DNA of 44,086 bases from Pseudolabrys sp. (GCA_019689975.1 JADGGK010000018.1:1-44086), one strand, 5' to 3'; shown: positions 7,674-16,004, numbered from the stretch's first letter. The notes: a model not told the origin generated them from the letters alone. Numbers and translations are program-made.

Positions 7674-9544
7674 CGAAGCTGGCCGACGCCCACAATCGCG
7701 ACGTGCGCACGCGACCCGTCACGCTAGGGCCTCGAGACGTTATCGTCGAGCATCGCGACGACCGGACCATCCTCTTGCGGTCACCGCAGCCGCTCGCAAC
7801 CTTTCCGCCCAGGATAACCGACCGGCTGAAATTCTGGGCCGCCGAAACGCCACAACGCATTTTCCTTGCCCAGCGTCAATCGCGCGGCGGGTGGCGCACG
7901 GTAACGTATAACGAGGCACTCCGCTTAGCCCGTCGGATCGGTGCGTCATTGCTGGCACGCGATTTGTCGGCCGAACGACCGATCGCGATCCTTTCGGGCA
8001 ACGACATCGAGCATGCCTTGCTGGCCCTCGGCGCGCTCTATGTCGGCATCCCCTACGCGCCCATCTCCCCGGCTTATTCACTGATGTCGAGCGATTTCGG
8101 ACGATTGCGCGCGATCGTCGAATTGATCACGCCAGGTCTGGTTTTCGTCTCTGACGGAGCAGTGTTTGCACCGGCGATCGAGGCAGTCATTCCGCGCGAC
8201 ATTGAATTGATTGTCGCGCGTCATCCTGTCGAGGGGCGTCGTACGACTTTGTTTGCGGATCTGTGCAAGATGCCGTCAGACCGGTCGGTCGATGCCGCTC
8301 ATGAGGCGGTCGGCCCCGACACCATTGCCAAGTTTCTCTTCACATCCGGATCAACCGGTGTCCCCAAATGCGTCATCAACACCCAACGCATGTGGTGTTC
8401 CAATCAACAGATGCTGTGCCAGTCACTGAGCTTTTTCCTCCACGAGCCTCCCGTGATCGTCGACTGGGCGCCCTGGCACCATACCGCCGGAGGTAATCAT
8501 GACGTCGGTCTCGTACTCTACAACGGCGGCACTTTTTACATTGACGAAGGCAAACCGCTGCCCGGTGCAATCGAGGAAACCGTCCGCAATCTGCGAGAGA
8601 TTGCGCCGAACTGGTATTTCACTGTGCCGAAAGGCTACGAGGCACTTTTGCCCTACCTGCGCAGCGACGCCATACTTCGGCGCAATTTCTTCTCACGCCT
8701 GAAAGTGCTTTGGTTTGCCGGTGCTGGCCTTTCGCAGCATATATTCGATGAAATACAGGAACTTGCGGTGCAGACCTGCGGCGAACGCATCCTGTTCTTG
8801 ACCGGCTTCGGTGCGACCGAAACAGCGCCGTTCGCGTTGGCGCGCACATGGCACACGGATAACGCCGCCAATGTCGGGCTACCTGCCCCGGGCGTTGAAC
8901 TCAAACTCGTACCCGAACAGGGCAAGCTTGAAGGGCGGCTGCGCGGCCCGAATATCACGCCAGGCTATTGGCGCCAGCCGCAATTCTCCGCCAATGCTTT
9001 TGACGAGGAAGGTTTCTATCGTCTCGGCGACGCTTTCAAATTCGCGGATCCCGGAGACGCCAGGCAGGGACTCCTGTTCGACGGCCGCATCGCCGAAGAC
9101 TTCAAACTGTCGACGGGGACGTGGGTGAGCGTCGGTCCGTTGCGTACGCGTTTTATCGACCACTTCTCACCTTACATACGTGACGCGGTGCTTGTGGGAG
9201 CCGATCGCGGCGAAATCGGCGCTCTGGTCTTCCCCGATGTCACGGCTTGTCGCGCGCTGGCGCCGGATTTGCCGGCCGACGCGCCGCCCGCTACCGTGCT
9301 CGGCGAGCCGCGCGTGCGCGCTTTTTTTATGCGACGTCTTGGAATGCTGGCGCGGCAAAGCCCCGGCTCGTCGACGCGCGTTGCCCGTATGCTGCTGATG
9401 TCCGAACCCCCGTCGATGGATAAAGGCGAGATCACCGACAAGGGTTCGATCAATCAGCGCGCCGTGCTCACGAATCGCGCGGAATTGGTCGAGGAACTTT
9501 ACGCACCGACGCCTTCCGCTCGCGTCATTCTCATTGGGGAGTGA
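7670..9544 (+). CDS. Feruloyl-CoA synthetase-like AMP-dependent ligase 2
   Basis: This 624-residue paralogue is roughly 60% identical by eye to the preceding ligase along its whole length. Motifs are intact: [48 protein letters not shown] and [14 protein letters not shown]. The differences cluster where substrate specificity is expected: DWLPWSHTFGGNHNF in ligase 1 reads [15 protein letters not shown] here, and FYAGAGLSQ reads WFAGAGLSQ. The start ATG overlaps the previous stop, and a GTG-started thiolase follows after 3 bp, so it lies in a tight operon. A different preferred acyl substrate, or a heteromeric role, is possible. The family call is firm and the substrate is inferred. Confidence 0.9.
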   Translation: MTKLADAHNRDVRTRPVTLGPRDVIVEHRDDRTILLRSPQPLATFPPRITDRLKFWAAETPQRIFLAQRQSRGGWRTVTYNEALRLARRIGASLLARDLSAERPIAILSGNDIEHALLALGALYVGIPYAPISPAYSLMSSDFGRLRAIVELITPGLVFVSDGAVFAPAIEAVIPRDIELIVARHPVEGRRTTLFADLCKMPSDRSVDAAHEAVGPDTIAKFLFTSGSTGVPKCVINTQRMWCSNQQMLCQSLSFFLHEPPVIVDWAPWHHTAGGNHDVGLVLYNGGTFYIDEGKPLPGAIEETVRNLREIAPNWYFTVPKGYEALLPYLRSDAILRRNFFSRLKVLWFAGAGLSQHIFDEIQELAVQTCGERILFLTGFGATETAPFALARTWHTDNAANVGLPAPGVELKLVPEQGKLEGRLRGPNITPGYWRQPQFSANAFDEEGFYRLGDAFKFADPGDARQGLLFDGRIAEDFKLSTGTWVSVGPLRTRFIDHFSPYIRDAVLVGADRGEIGALVFPDVTACRALAPDLPADAPPATVLGEPRVRAFFMRRLGMLARQSPGSSTRVARMLLMSEPPSMDKGEITDKGSINQRAVLTNRAELVEELYAPTPSARVILIGE

Positions 9545-9547
9545 CCC

Positions 9548-10795
9548 GTGCCTAACCAGCAGGGCCTCGTCGCAGAATTCTCCGATGCCGTTCTCGTCGA
9601 TGGCGTGCGGACGCCCTTCGTCGATTATAATGGGGCGCTTGCGTCGGTTTCGCCGATCGACCTCGGCATCAAGGCCGCGCGTGAAATATTCAAGAAAACA
9701 CGTTTGTCGCCCGAGGACGTTGGGACTGTCATCGTCGGCTCGATGGCGCAGGCAAGTTTCGACGCATATATGCTGCCGAGACACGTGGGGCTTTACTCGG
9801 GGGTACCGCGGGAAACTCCGGCACATCTCGTACAGCGCGTATGCGGCACCGGCATCGAAGTGCTTGCGCAAGCGGCGGACGCCGTTTCGTTCGGACGCGT
9901 CGAACTCGCGCTTTGCGTGGGCACGGAGTCGATGAGCCGCAATCCGATCGCCGCTTACACACATCGCGGCGGTTTTCGCCTCGGGCAAGTCGAGTTCAAG
10001 GATTTCCTCTGGGAAGCATTGCGCGATACCGGATGCGACTTGACGATGGGCGAGACGGCGGAGAATCTCGCGCGCCAATATCAGATTACGCGGAGCGACG
10101 CGGATGCATATGCCTCGCGCTCGTTCGAGCGTGCATTGAACGCGCAGCAGAACGGCTTTCTGGAGGGTGAGCTCGCTCCCGTTGTGAGCGAAGATTTTAC
10201 CGCGGACGGCCTCAAGCCACGGGGAATTGCGGTCAAGAGTGACGTCAAGGCCGACACTCACGTGCGACCATCGCCGGTCGAGCGGCTAGCGACAATCAAA
10301 CCGGCCTTCGGCGGCGTGCAGACCGGCGGCAACTCGTCCGGGATTGTCGATGGCGCGGCGGCGGCCCTCGTGGCCAGCACGGGCTATGTTCGCAGGCTAG
10401 GCAAATCGCCGCTCGCACGCATCATCTGCGCTGCAGCGGTCGGTTGTCCGCCGGAAGTCATGGGCATCGGGCCCGTGCCGGCCGTTAGGGCCGTGCTCGA
10501 GCGCGCCGGTCTTACTCTCGCCGACATCGATCGGTTCGAAATCAACGAGGCCTTCGCGGCTCAGGTCATGGCCTGCGCGCGCGAACTGGAGCTCGACGAG
10601 GATAAACTGAATGTCAACGGCGGTGCCATTGCCATAGGTCATCCGCTTGGGGCTACTGGAATTCGTCTGGCACTCACTCTCGCTCGCGAACTCAGGCATT
10701 CCGGGCTACGCTATGGCATCGCTTCCGCCTGCATCGGCGGCGGCCAGGGTATCGCCATGTTGATTGAGAATACGGACCACCGGAGAATGAACTGA
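9548..10795 (+). CDS. Acetyl-CoA acetyltransferase-type thiolase
   Basis: This 415-residue thiolase carries the full catalytic set: Cys99 in QRVCGTGIE, His365 in AIGHPLGATG and Cys395 in SACIGGGQG. It would cleave a 3-oxoacyl-CoA with CoA, releasing acetyl-CoA. The GTG start follows the ligase stop by 3 bp, and the stop overlaps the next start (TGATG). With the ligases, crotonase and SDR it completes a set of beta-oxidation activities, so an aryl-3-oxopropionyl-CoA is a reasonable substrate, giving an aroyl-CoA such as 4-hydroxybenzoyl-CoA. It differs strongly from PcaF in this window (for example QRVCGTGIE against LNRLCASGM). The substrate is inferred from context. Confidence 0.88.
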   Translation: MPNQQGLVAEFSDAVLVDGVRTPFVDYNGALASVSPIDLGIKAAREIFKKTRLSPEDVGTVIVGSMAQASFDAYMLPRHVGLYSGVPRETPAHLVQRVCGTGIEVLAQAADAVSFGRVELALCVGTESMSRNPIAAYTHRGGFRLGQVEFKDFLWEALRDTGCDLTMGETAENLARQYQITRSDADAYASRSFERALNAQQNGFLEGELAPVVSEDFTADGLKPRGIAVKSDVKADTHVRPSPVERLATIKPAFGGVQTGGNSSGIVDGAAAALVASTGYVRRLGKSPLARIICAAAVGCPPEVMGIGPVPAVRAVLERAGLTLADIDRFEINEAFAAQVMACARELELDEDKLNVNGGAIAIGHPLGATGIRLALTLARELRHSGLRYGIASACIGGGQGIAMLIENTDHRRMN

Positions 10796-11556
10796 TGGAT
10801 ATTAAAGGGCAGTCTGCCATCGTCACCGGTGGCGCGTCGGGGCTCGGCGCGGCCTGCGCCCGCACGCTGGCGGCCGCCGGGGCCAGGGTCGCCGTGTTCG
10901 ACATCAACGAGAAGGCCGCCGCCGCTATCGCTTCGGAGCTGAAGGGCATTGCGGTGCCGTGCGATGTCGCCGATGAAAAAAGCGCCAGCACCGCAATTGA
11001 AAGGGCCGCCGCGGAACATGGACCCGCACGTATCCTCGTCAACTGCGCCGGAATCGGACCCGCCAAGCGGATCGTCGGCCGCGATGGACCGATGCCGCTT
11101 GCCGATTATGAGCGCGTGATCCGCGTCAACCTGATTGGCACCTTCAACATGTTGCGGCTGGTTGCGTCGGCGATGCAAGGACTGCCGCCGCTCGGTGACG
11201 GAGAGCGAGGAATCATTGTCAATACGGCTTCGGTCGCCGCATTCGAAGGGCAGATCGGTCAGGCTGCCTATTCATCGTCGAAAGGGGGTGTCGTCGCGCT
11301 GACAATTCCGGCAGCGCGCGAGTTTGCACAATTCGGAATCCGAGTCGTCGCCATCGCGCCGGGTATATTCGGCACTCCCATGCTGAAATCGTTGCCGCAG
11401 GAAGTGCAGGAGTCGCTCGCGGCGTCGGTGCCGTTTCCCAGACGGCTCGGCGAACCGCGCGAATTCGCGGCACTGGTGATGCATTGCGTCCACAACACCT
11501 ACCTCAACGGCGAGGTCATTCGCCTTGACGGTGCCTTGCGCATGGCGCCGCGATAA
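10795..11556 (+). CDS. SDR family 3-hydroxyacyl-CoA dehydrogenase-like protein
   Basis: This 253-residue short-chain dehydrogenase has the NAD-binding TGGASGLG at 11-18, NCAGIG, and the tetrad Asn112, Ser146, Tyr159 and Lys163 (NTASVAAF...QAAYSSSKGG). It resembles type 2 3-hydroxyacyl-CoA dehydrogenases (HSD17B10-like), which have a longer loop after NCAGIG. The acidic residue after strand 2 (VFDINEK) favours NAD over NADP. In this operon it would oxidise the 3-hydroxyacyl-CoA made by the crotonase to the 3-oxo form used by the thiolase. The start overlaps the thiolase stop by one base, which implies coupled translation. Confidence 0.88.
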   Translation: MDIKGQSAIVTGGASGLGAACARTLAAAGARVAVFDINEKAAAAIASELKGIAVPCDVADEKSASTAIERAAAEHGPARILVNCAGIGPAKRIVGRDGPMPLADYERVIRVNLIGTFNMLRLVASAMQGLPPLGDGERGIIVNTASVAAFEGQIGQAAYSSSKGGVVALTIPAAREFAQFGIRVVAIAPGIFGTPMLKSLPQEVQESLAASVPFPRRLGEPREFAALVMHCVHNTYLNGEVIRLDGALRMAPR

Positions 11557-11563
11557 ATTCGCT

Positions 11564-11608
11564 CGCCGCTCGTTGCAAGCCGTAGCAAACCACGGCCTGC
11601 GAGCGGCG
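11564..11608 (+). other. Strong nested hairpin between SDR and thioesterase genes
   Basis: CGCCGCTCG at 11564-11572 is perfectly complementary to CGAGCGGCG at 11600-11608, and the interior holds GCCGT (11579-11583) against ACGGC (11592-11596). No U-run follows. It could be an mRNA processing or stabilising element or a partial terminator that lowers thioesterase expression. Confidence 0.4.
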
Positions 11609-11650
11609 GCTGCCGACGAAACCGCCCATCCGAAGAAAGCCATTCCTTAC

Positions 11651-12076
11651 ATGACGACATACTCAAACAGACGCGTGGTGCGCATTGAATGGGGCGATTG
11701 CGACCCGGCGGGAATCATCTTCTATCCGCGTTATTTTGAGATCTTCGACGCTTCGACGGCCGCATTGTTCGAACGTGCGCTCGGGATGACGAAATTCGAC
11801 CAACTTAAACACTTCAATTTCGCCGGCTATCCGCTCGTGCGTACTCGTGCCAAATTTATCAAGCCGACCCGTTTTGGCGACGATGTCACGGTGGAAAGCA
11901 CCATTACCTTCGGTCGATCGAGTTTCAACGTCGAGCACAAGCTTTCATGCCATGATCAGCTATGCTCCGAATGCTCGGAAACCCGCGTGTGGGTGATTCG
12001 CGATCCCTTGACCGGCAATATCAGGTCGCACCCTGTGCCGCAGGAGGTGCTGGCGAAGTTCGCACGCAAAAACTAG
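11651..12076 (+). CDS. 4-hydroxybenzoyl-CoA thioesterase-like hotdog protein
   Basis: This 141-residue hotdog-fold protein matches the 4HBT family. The signature RIEWGDCDPAGIIFYPRYF lines up with the Pseudomonas 4-hydroxybenzoyl-CoA thioesterase, in which the Asp before PAG is catalytic (Asp18 here). It would hydrolyse an aroyl-CoA to the free acid. In context it is the natural exit from the side-chain pathway: a hydroxybenzoyl-CoA made by the thiolase becomes a hydroxybenzoate that can lead to protocatechuate. The ATG at 11651 gives a normal length; reading further upstream would overlap the SDR gene. A 94-bp gap with a hairpin separates it from the SDR gene, so it may be expressed at a different level. 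Confidence 0.86.
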   Translation: MTTYSNRRVVRIEWGDCDPAGIIFYPRYFEIFDASTAALFERALGMTKFDQLKHFNFAGYPLVRTRAKFIKPTRFGDDVTVESTITFGRSSFNVEHKLSCHDQLCSECSETRVWVIRDPLTGNIRSHPVPQEVLAKFARKN

Positions 12077-12160
12077 CGCAGGTGCCGGTCGGATCGATTC
12101 GTCACCATCATAACGATGAGCCCCCGCAAAAGGCGACGAAGCAACCCAGGATCGGCGTAG

Positions 12161-12289
12161 CCGGTTCTGGATTGCTTCGCCCTGTTCGCAATGAAGGGGC
12201 AATATCGGCGAATCCGCTCTCGCGGATCGCGGCAAATGGAGGCCTGTGCTCGGAACGAGCGTCACACCCTGCCGATAGGAGAAGGGTGT
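12161..12289. repeat. Extragenic palindromic repeat region
   Basis: The 336-bp gap 12077-12412 contains no supportable gene. It holds ATTGC-TTCGCCCTGTTC-GCAAT (12171-12192), which resembles an extragenic palindrome scattered through many Hyphomicrobiales genomes, and a separate hairpin, ACACCCT (12264-12270) with AGGGTGT (12283-12289). The second could help end transcription of the catabolic operon, which converges here on the MarR gene. Repeat identity is from memory of such sequences. Confidence 0.45.
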
Positions 12290-12412
12290 TTGGACGGAGC
12301 GACTCGGCCTGCGCCGATCGCAGATTTGAGACGATGGGAATTGGTGAAGATTTCGATCCGAGGCTCTTCGGCAAGCGAGACGCCTTACGCCTTGTCGCGT
12401 TGTGCGATGCTG

Positions 12413-12907
12413 CTATTCGATTTCGGCGGCGATTTTCTGCAATAAACGCACGAAACCTGGTCGGTTCTTCCGACCGACAATACGGTCGAGTTTACGCTCA
12501 TGCAGACGCGCGCAGCGCGTCATTTCGGCGAGCGTCTTCCGCCCGGAAGGCGTAAGGCTGAGCTGGTACGTTCGACGATCGTGGTCGACGCGCCTGCGTT
12601 CCACCAACCCTCGCCGTACGAGATCTTCGACCACGGGCGTCAAGCTTGACTTGTCACGACCATTGGCAAGCGACAGCTCGGTTTGACTGATACCCGGATT
12701 GAGCCCTATCAGTGTCAGCGTTGCGAAGCGCCCCGGGCTTTCGCCGATTTTGTATGAACGGCGCGAGAAGGCGGCGAAGGTCGCTTCCTGCGCCATGCGC
12801 AGGTTGAAGCCGATCCAATGCGTCAATCGGCCAAATTTTATTGATCTCACAAAGGCTTCGCTGCCCTTCTCGCGCCGCCTGGAGCGTCTTCCTTTGCCCC
12901 CAGCCAC
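12413..12907 (-). CDS. MarR family transcriptional regulator
   Basis: This 164-residue protein is a winged-helix MarR regulator. The HTH and wing are visible in ATLTLIGLNPGISQTELSLA, DKSSLTPVVEDLVRRGLVE and the wing RRRVDHDRRTYQLSLTPSG. I place the start at GTG 12907 because AAGGAGG (12912-12918 on the forward numbering) precedes it by 4 nt. The N-terminal 20 residues are then very basic and unlike the family, and GTG 12850 is an alternative that begins close to helix 1. It is divergent from the TRAP operon, and an inverted repeat fit for a MarR dimer lies in the shared spacer. MarR regulators of this context (CouR, HcaR, FerR types) often respond to aryl-CoA thioesters. The ligand here is unknown. 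Confidence 0.88.
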   Translation of the reverse strand: MAGGKGRRSRRREKGSEAFVRSIKFGRLTHWIGFNLRMAQEATFAAFSRRSYKIGESPGRFATLTLIGLNPGISQTELSLANGRDKSSLTPVVEDLVRRGLVERRRVDHDRRTYQLSLTPSGRKTLAEMTRCARLHERKLDRIVGRKNRPGFVRLLQKIAAEIE

Positions 12908-12962
12908 CTTGCCTCCTTGCCTGCCGATGCGTTCGCGCCGCAAAATTCCGTATCCGCGATTT

Positions 12963-12980
12963 TAGTTTGGCATCAAACCA
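12963..12980. promoter_or_regulatory. Putative MarR operator, copy 1 (marR / TRAP spacer)
   Basis: TAGTTTGGCATCAAACCA is an inverted repeat (TrGTTTG-nnnn-CAAACyA) in the divergent spacer. It is identical at 16 of 18 positions to the copy at 15970-15987. TTGGCA inside it could serve as a -35 box for the TRAP operon, and on the minus strand TAAAAT (12964-12959) could be a -10 box for marR, so a bound dimer would block both directions. Confidence 0.7.
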
Positions 12981-13004
12981 ACTTTGCCGTACCAACTTTA
13001 CAAC

Positions 13005-13058
13005 GGCGTCGATATCCGGCTCAATTGCTTAACAGGCCGTGTATCGCCGGTCGACGCC
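13005..13058 (+). promoter_or_regulatory. Long hairpin in the TRAP operon leader
   Basis: GGCGTCGA (13005-13012) and CCGGC (13016-13020), separated by a TAT bulge, pair with the continuous right arm GCCGG-TCGACGCC (13046-13058). This gives a 13-bp stem with a 25-nt loop, ending 8 nt before the ribosome site AGGGAGG at 13067-13073. It may control translation or stabilise the mRNA. No known riboswitch class was recognised. Confidence 0.5.
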
Positions 13059-13079
13059 TAGCCAATAGGGAGGATGTTC

Positions 13080-14114
13080 ATGCACTATCGCTTCGCGCGC
13101 CTCGTCCTTGCAGCCGCCGTCATGACCCTGGCCGGTGCAACAGACCGCGTCCAGGCGCAGGACAAAACCTTCGATTTGAGAATTTCTCACTGGGTTCCCC
13201 CTTCGCATCCCTTGCAGAAAGCGCTCGAGGAATGGGGTGCATCGGTCGAGAAGGCATCCGGGGGTACCATCCACTACAAGGTCTACCCCTCGCAACAACT
13301 CGGCAAGGCTTTCGACCATTACGACATGGCACGCGATGGGATCGCGGACCTGACCTATGTCAATCCCGGCTATCAGCCCGGTCGTTTTCCCATTATCGCC
13401 GCGGGAGAATTGCCATTCCTTATGTCGAATGCCAAGGGCGGCACGCGGGCCATCGATGCCTGGTATCGGAAATATGCGGCAAAGGAGATGAGGGACGTCA
13501 AATTCTGCCTCGCCTTCGTTCATGATCCGGGCACGTTTCACTCGCGTACCAAGAAGATACTGGTCCCGAGCGACGTCAAGGGGATGAAGATCCGCCCCGC
13601 GCATGCAACCATGGCGACGTGGGTGACTTTGCTCGGCGGAACGAACGTGCAGGCTGCGGCACCGGAGGTGCGCGACATCCTCGATAAGGGCGTTGCCGAC
13701 GCGGTTACGTTCCCCTGGGGTTCGGTGCCGCTGTTCGGGATCGACAAGGTGACGAAATATCACATGAATGCGCCGCTCTACGTCACCACTTTCGCGCTGG
13801 TGTTCAACAAGCATCTCTATGAACAAATGTCAGCCAGGCAGAAAAAGGTGATCGACGACCATTGCACCAACGAGTGGTCGCTCAAGGTCGCCGCACCATG
13901 GGCCGATTTCGAGCACTCCGGCATCGACAAGATCAAGGCCGAGGCCGGGCACGAAGTTTACGACATTACCCCCGCGCAACTCGCCGAATGGAGGAAATCG
14001 GCCGAGCCGCTGCACAAAGCTTGGGCCGACAACGTGAAAAAGGCGGGGATTGACCCCGACACGGCGATGAAAGAGCTCGCCGCCCAGCTCGTGACATATG
14101 GGGCAAGCTATTGA
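13080..14114 (+). CDS. TRAP transporter solute-binding protein (DctP family)
   Basis: This 344-residue periplasmic binding protein delivers a carboxylate to the TRAP permease. A signal peptide covers about residues 1-25, with cleavage likely after VQAQ. The mature part begins DKTFDLRISHWVPPSHPLQ, typical of the family, and KGMKIRPAHA contains the conserved Arg that usually binds the substrate carboxylate. I prefer ATG 13080 to ATG 13074 because AGGGAGG then sits 6 nt upstream. The next gene starts within its stop codon. R. palustris uses a TRAP binding protein (TarP) for p-coumarate near MarR-controlled hydroxycinnamate genes, so an aromatic acid ligand is plausible but not shown. Confidence 0.92.
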   Translation: MHYRFARLVLAAAVMTLAGATDRVQAQDKTFDLRISHWVPPSHPLQKALEEWGASVEKASGGTIHYKVYPSQQLGKAFDHYDMARDGIADLTYVNPGYQPGRFPIIAAGELPFLMSNAKGGTRAIDAWYRKYAAKEMRDVKFCLAFVHDPGTFHSRTKKILVPSDVKGMKIRPAHATMATWVTLLGGTNVQAAAPEVRDILDKGVADAVTFPWGSVPLFGIDKVTKYHMNAPLYVTTFALVFNKHLYEQMSARQKKVIDDHCTNEWSLKVAAPWADFEHSGIDKIKAEAGHEVYDITPAQLAEWRKSAEPLHKAWADNVKKAGIDPDTAMKELAAQLVTYGASY

Positions 14115-14644
14115 TGAGCGGGCAAGAGGCCCCCGTGCCTGCACCTATCGACCGTTTCATCGGCGTGATCGAACTGACGGCGGCAGGATTTCTTGCCGCC
14201 GTTACGGCAATAACCTTCATATCGGTGTTGCTTCGTTACTTTTTTTCGTGGTCGATTCCAGACGCATACGATATGAGCGCGTTGTTGCTCGGCACGCTCA
14301 TCTTCTGGGGCATGGCAGGGGCGGGTTATCGGGGCGACCATATTACGGTCGATCTGCTGTGGAGCGCATCATCGCGCACTTTGCAGCGAACGATGGATAT
14401 TTTCGCCAATCTTGTGACGCTCGGATCGATGGCCGTGTTCACGTGGATGATGGCGTTGAAGGTTATCGATACGCGTCAGGATAATGTTCTGACCTTTGAT
14501 TTGCGGCAGCCAGTCTGGATCTACTACGCCCTGGCCTGGTTCGGTCTACTCGCCGCTGTCGCGTTGATGGTGATCAGGCTCGCGCGGCTGCTCACGGCGC
14601 CGGAGCGCCTCGCCTCACGATTGCCCGCGGACATGATCGAGTGA
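14114..14644 (+). CDS. TRAP transporter small permease (DctQ family)
   Basis: This 176-residue inner-membrane protein has four predicted helices (around 15-40, 50-70, 92-115 and 130-155), the normal DctQ layout. The segment GTLIFWGMAGAGYRGDHITV contains the GxHI-like feature of the family. The ATG overlaps the stop of the binding protein by one base, and the large permease starts 10 bp later. It works with DctM in sodium-driven import of the solute delivered by the binding protein. The family call rests on layout and context more than on a strong sequence motif. Confidence 0.88.
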   Translation: MSGQEAPVPAPIDRFIGVIELTAAGFLAAVTAITFISVLLRYFFSWSIPDAYDMSALLLGTLIFWGMAGAGYRGDHITVDLLWSASSRTLQRTMDIFANLVTLGSMAVFTWMMALKVIDTRQDNVLTFDLRQPVWIYYALAWFGLLAAVALMVIRLARLLTAPERLASRLPADMIE

Positions 14645-14654
14645 AAGGCAAGGC

Positions 14655-15953
14655 ATGAGCAGCGATACGGTCGCGATTGTCGGCTTTGTGGCCTTGTTCG
14701 TCCTCATGCTGCTGCGCGTGCCGGTCGGCATTGCCATGGGGCTCGTGGGCATCTGCGGATTCGGTTATCTCGCCGACTTCGGACCTGCCTTGAAGCTGCT
14801 GGCACAATCTCCGATTCGGACCGCCACGTCGGCCGAATTTGCGGTAATACCGATGTTCCTGCTGATGGGTGCGCTCGCGTCCACTTCGGGAATGAGCCGC
14901 GAATTATTCCGTGCCGCCAACTCCTTCCTCGGTCACCTCAAGGGCGGATTGGGCATCGCGACGATCGCAGCCTGCGGCTGCTTTGCCGCAATCTGTGGTT
15001 CCTCTGTGGCAACCGCCGCCACTTTTTCCTCGGTCGCATATCCGGAGATGCGCCGCTACGGCTACCCGCAAAGTTTTGCCACCGGGGTTGTTGCCGCAGG
15101 CGGGACGCTTGGAATCATGATCCCTCCTTCCACCGTTTTCGCGGTCTACGGACTGATTACCGAGCAGGATATTGGCAAGTTGTTCATCGCCGGCATCATC
15201 CCGGGCGTAATCGCCGTGACCATGTATATCATCACCATCAACATTATCGGCTTTGCGCGGCCGGGCTTCCTGCCGGCCGGTCCCCGCAGTCCGTGGAGTG
15301 AGCGGCTGGCGGCGCTGCGCGACATCTGGGCGGTGATACTGCTTTTCATCTTCATCATCGGTGGACTTTACGCAGGCATTTTCACCGCAACCGAAGCGGC
15401 CGGGGCCGGGGCCGGCGGGGCGTTTCTCATCGCCCTCTCGCGTGGCAAGCTCACGCGCGAAGGGTTCTGGCGAAGTTGCGTCGAAACGGTGCGTACCACG
15501 GCCGCCGTGTTCACGATCCTTATCGGCGCGCTGTTATTTGGCTATTTTCTCACGATCACGCAGACGCCGCAGAAAGTTACTACCTTTCTCACCGGTCTCG
15601 GACTGGGCCCTCACGGGGTGCTGCTGCTGATCATGCTCATGTATTTGCTGCTTGGCTGCATCATGGACGCCATGGCGATGATCATTTTGACGATCCCGAT
15701 CATCTTTCCGGTCATCAAGACGCTCGGCTTCGATCCCATCTGGTTCGGCGTCATCATCGTCATGACGGTGGAGCTCGGCCTTATCCATCCTCCTGTCGGA
15801 ATGAATGTGTTCGTCATCAAAAGCGTGGTCAAGGACGTGAAACTGTCGACGGTGTTCTATGGGGTCATCCCCTTCGTGATCACCGATATCGTGCGGCTCG
15901 GGATCCTTATTATGTTCCCGATCCTGGCAACATGGCTACCTTCGCATATGTAG
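14655..15953 (+). CDS. TRAP transporter large permease (DctM family)
   Basis: This 432-residue protein is the transport channel of the TRAP system. It is hydrophobic throughout, with about 11-12 helices. Family marks include LLRVPVGIAMGLVG near the N-terminus, GGTLGIMIPPSTVFAVYG, and LIHPPVGMNVFVIKSV near the C-terminus. The ATG is preceded by AAGG. It ends the TRAP operon; only 51 bp separate its stop from iorA, but that gap holds its own promoter-like box and a second operator copy, so iorA probably starts a separate transcript controlled in the same way. Confidence 0.94.
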   Translation: MSSDTVAIVGFVALFVLMLLRVPVGIAMGLVGICGFGYLADFGPALKLLAQSPIRTATSAEFAVIPMFLLMGALASTSGMSRELFRAANSFLGHLKGGLGIATIAACGCFAAICGSSVATAATFSSVAYPEMRRYGYPQSFATGVVAAGGTLGIMIPPSTVFAVYGLITEQDIGKLFIAGIIPGVIAVTMYIITINIIGFARPGFLPAGPRSPWSERLAALRDIWAVILLFIFIIGGLYAGIFTATEAAGAGAGGAFLIALSRGKLTREGFWRSCVETVRTTAAVFTILIGALLFGYFLTITQTPQKVTTFLTGLGLGPHGVLLLIMLMYLLLGCIMDAMAMIILTIPIIFPVIKTLGFDPIWFGVIIVMTVELGLIHPPVGMNVFVIKSVVKDVKLSTVFYGVIPFVITDIVRLGILIMFPILATWLPSHM

Positions 15954-15964
15954 ACGGGCCATGG

Positions 15965-15987
15965 TATAATAGTTTGCTATCAAACCA
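15965..15987 (+). promoter_or_regulatory. TATAAT promoter box with MarR operator copy 2 before iorA
   Basis: TATAAT lies at 15965-15970, with a weak -35 candidate TTCGCA at 15941-15946 (18-bp spacer). TAGTTTGCTATCAAACCA at 15970-15987 starts on the last base of the -10 box, so it would cover the transcription start. It matches the site at 12963-12980 at 16 of 18 positions, differing only in the two central bases. The position suits repression by steric block. Confidence 0.7.
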
Positions 15988-16004
15988 TTGATGAGGCGGC
16001 AGCG

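Noticed and set aside
11960-12555. Open frames on both strands in the gap after the thioesterase
   Set aside because: The translated text is typical of extragenic palindromes read in frame, with no domain, and parts overlap the marR gene.
12908-12943. TTG start for the MarR gene at 12943
   Set aside because: It adds a basic leader unlike the family, whereas GTG 12907 has AAGGAGG directly upstream.
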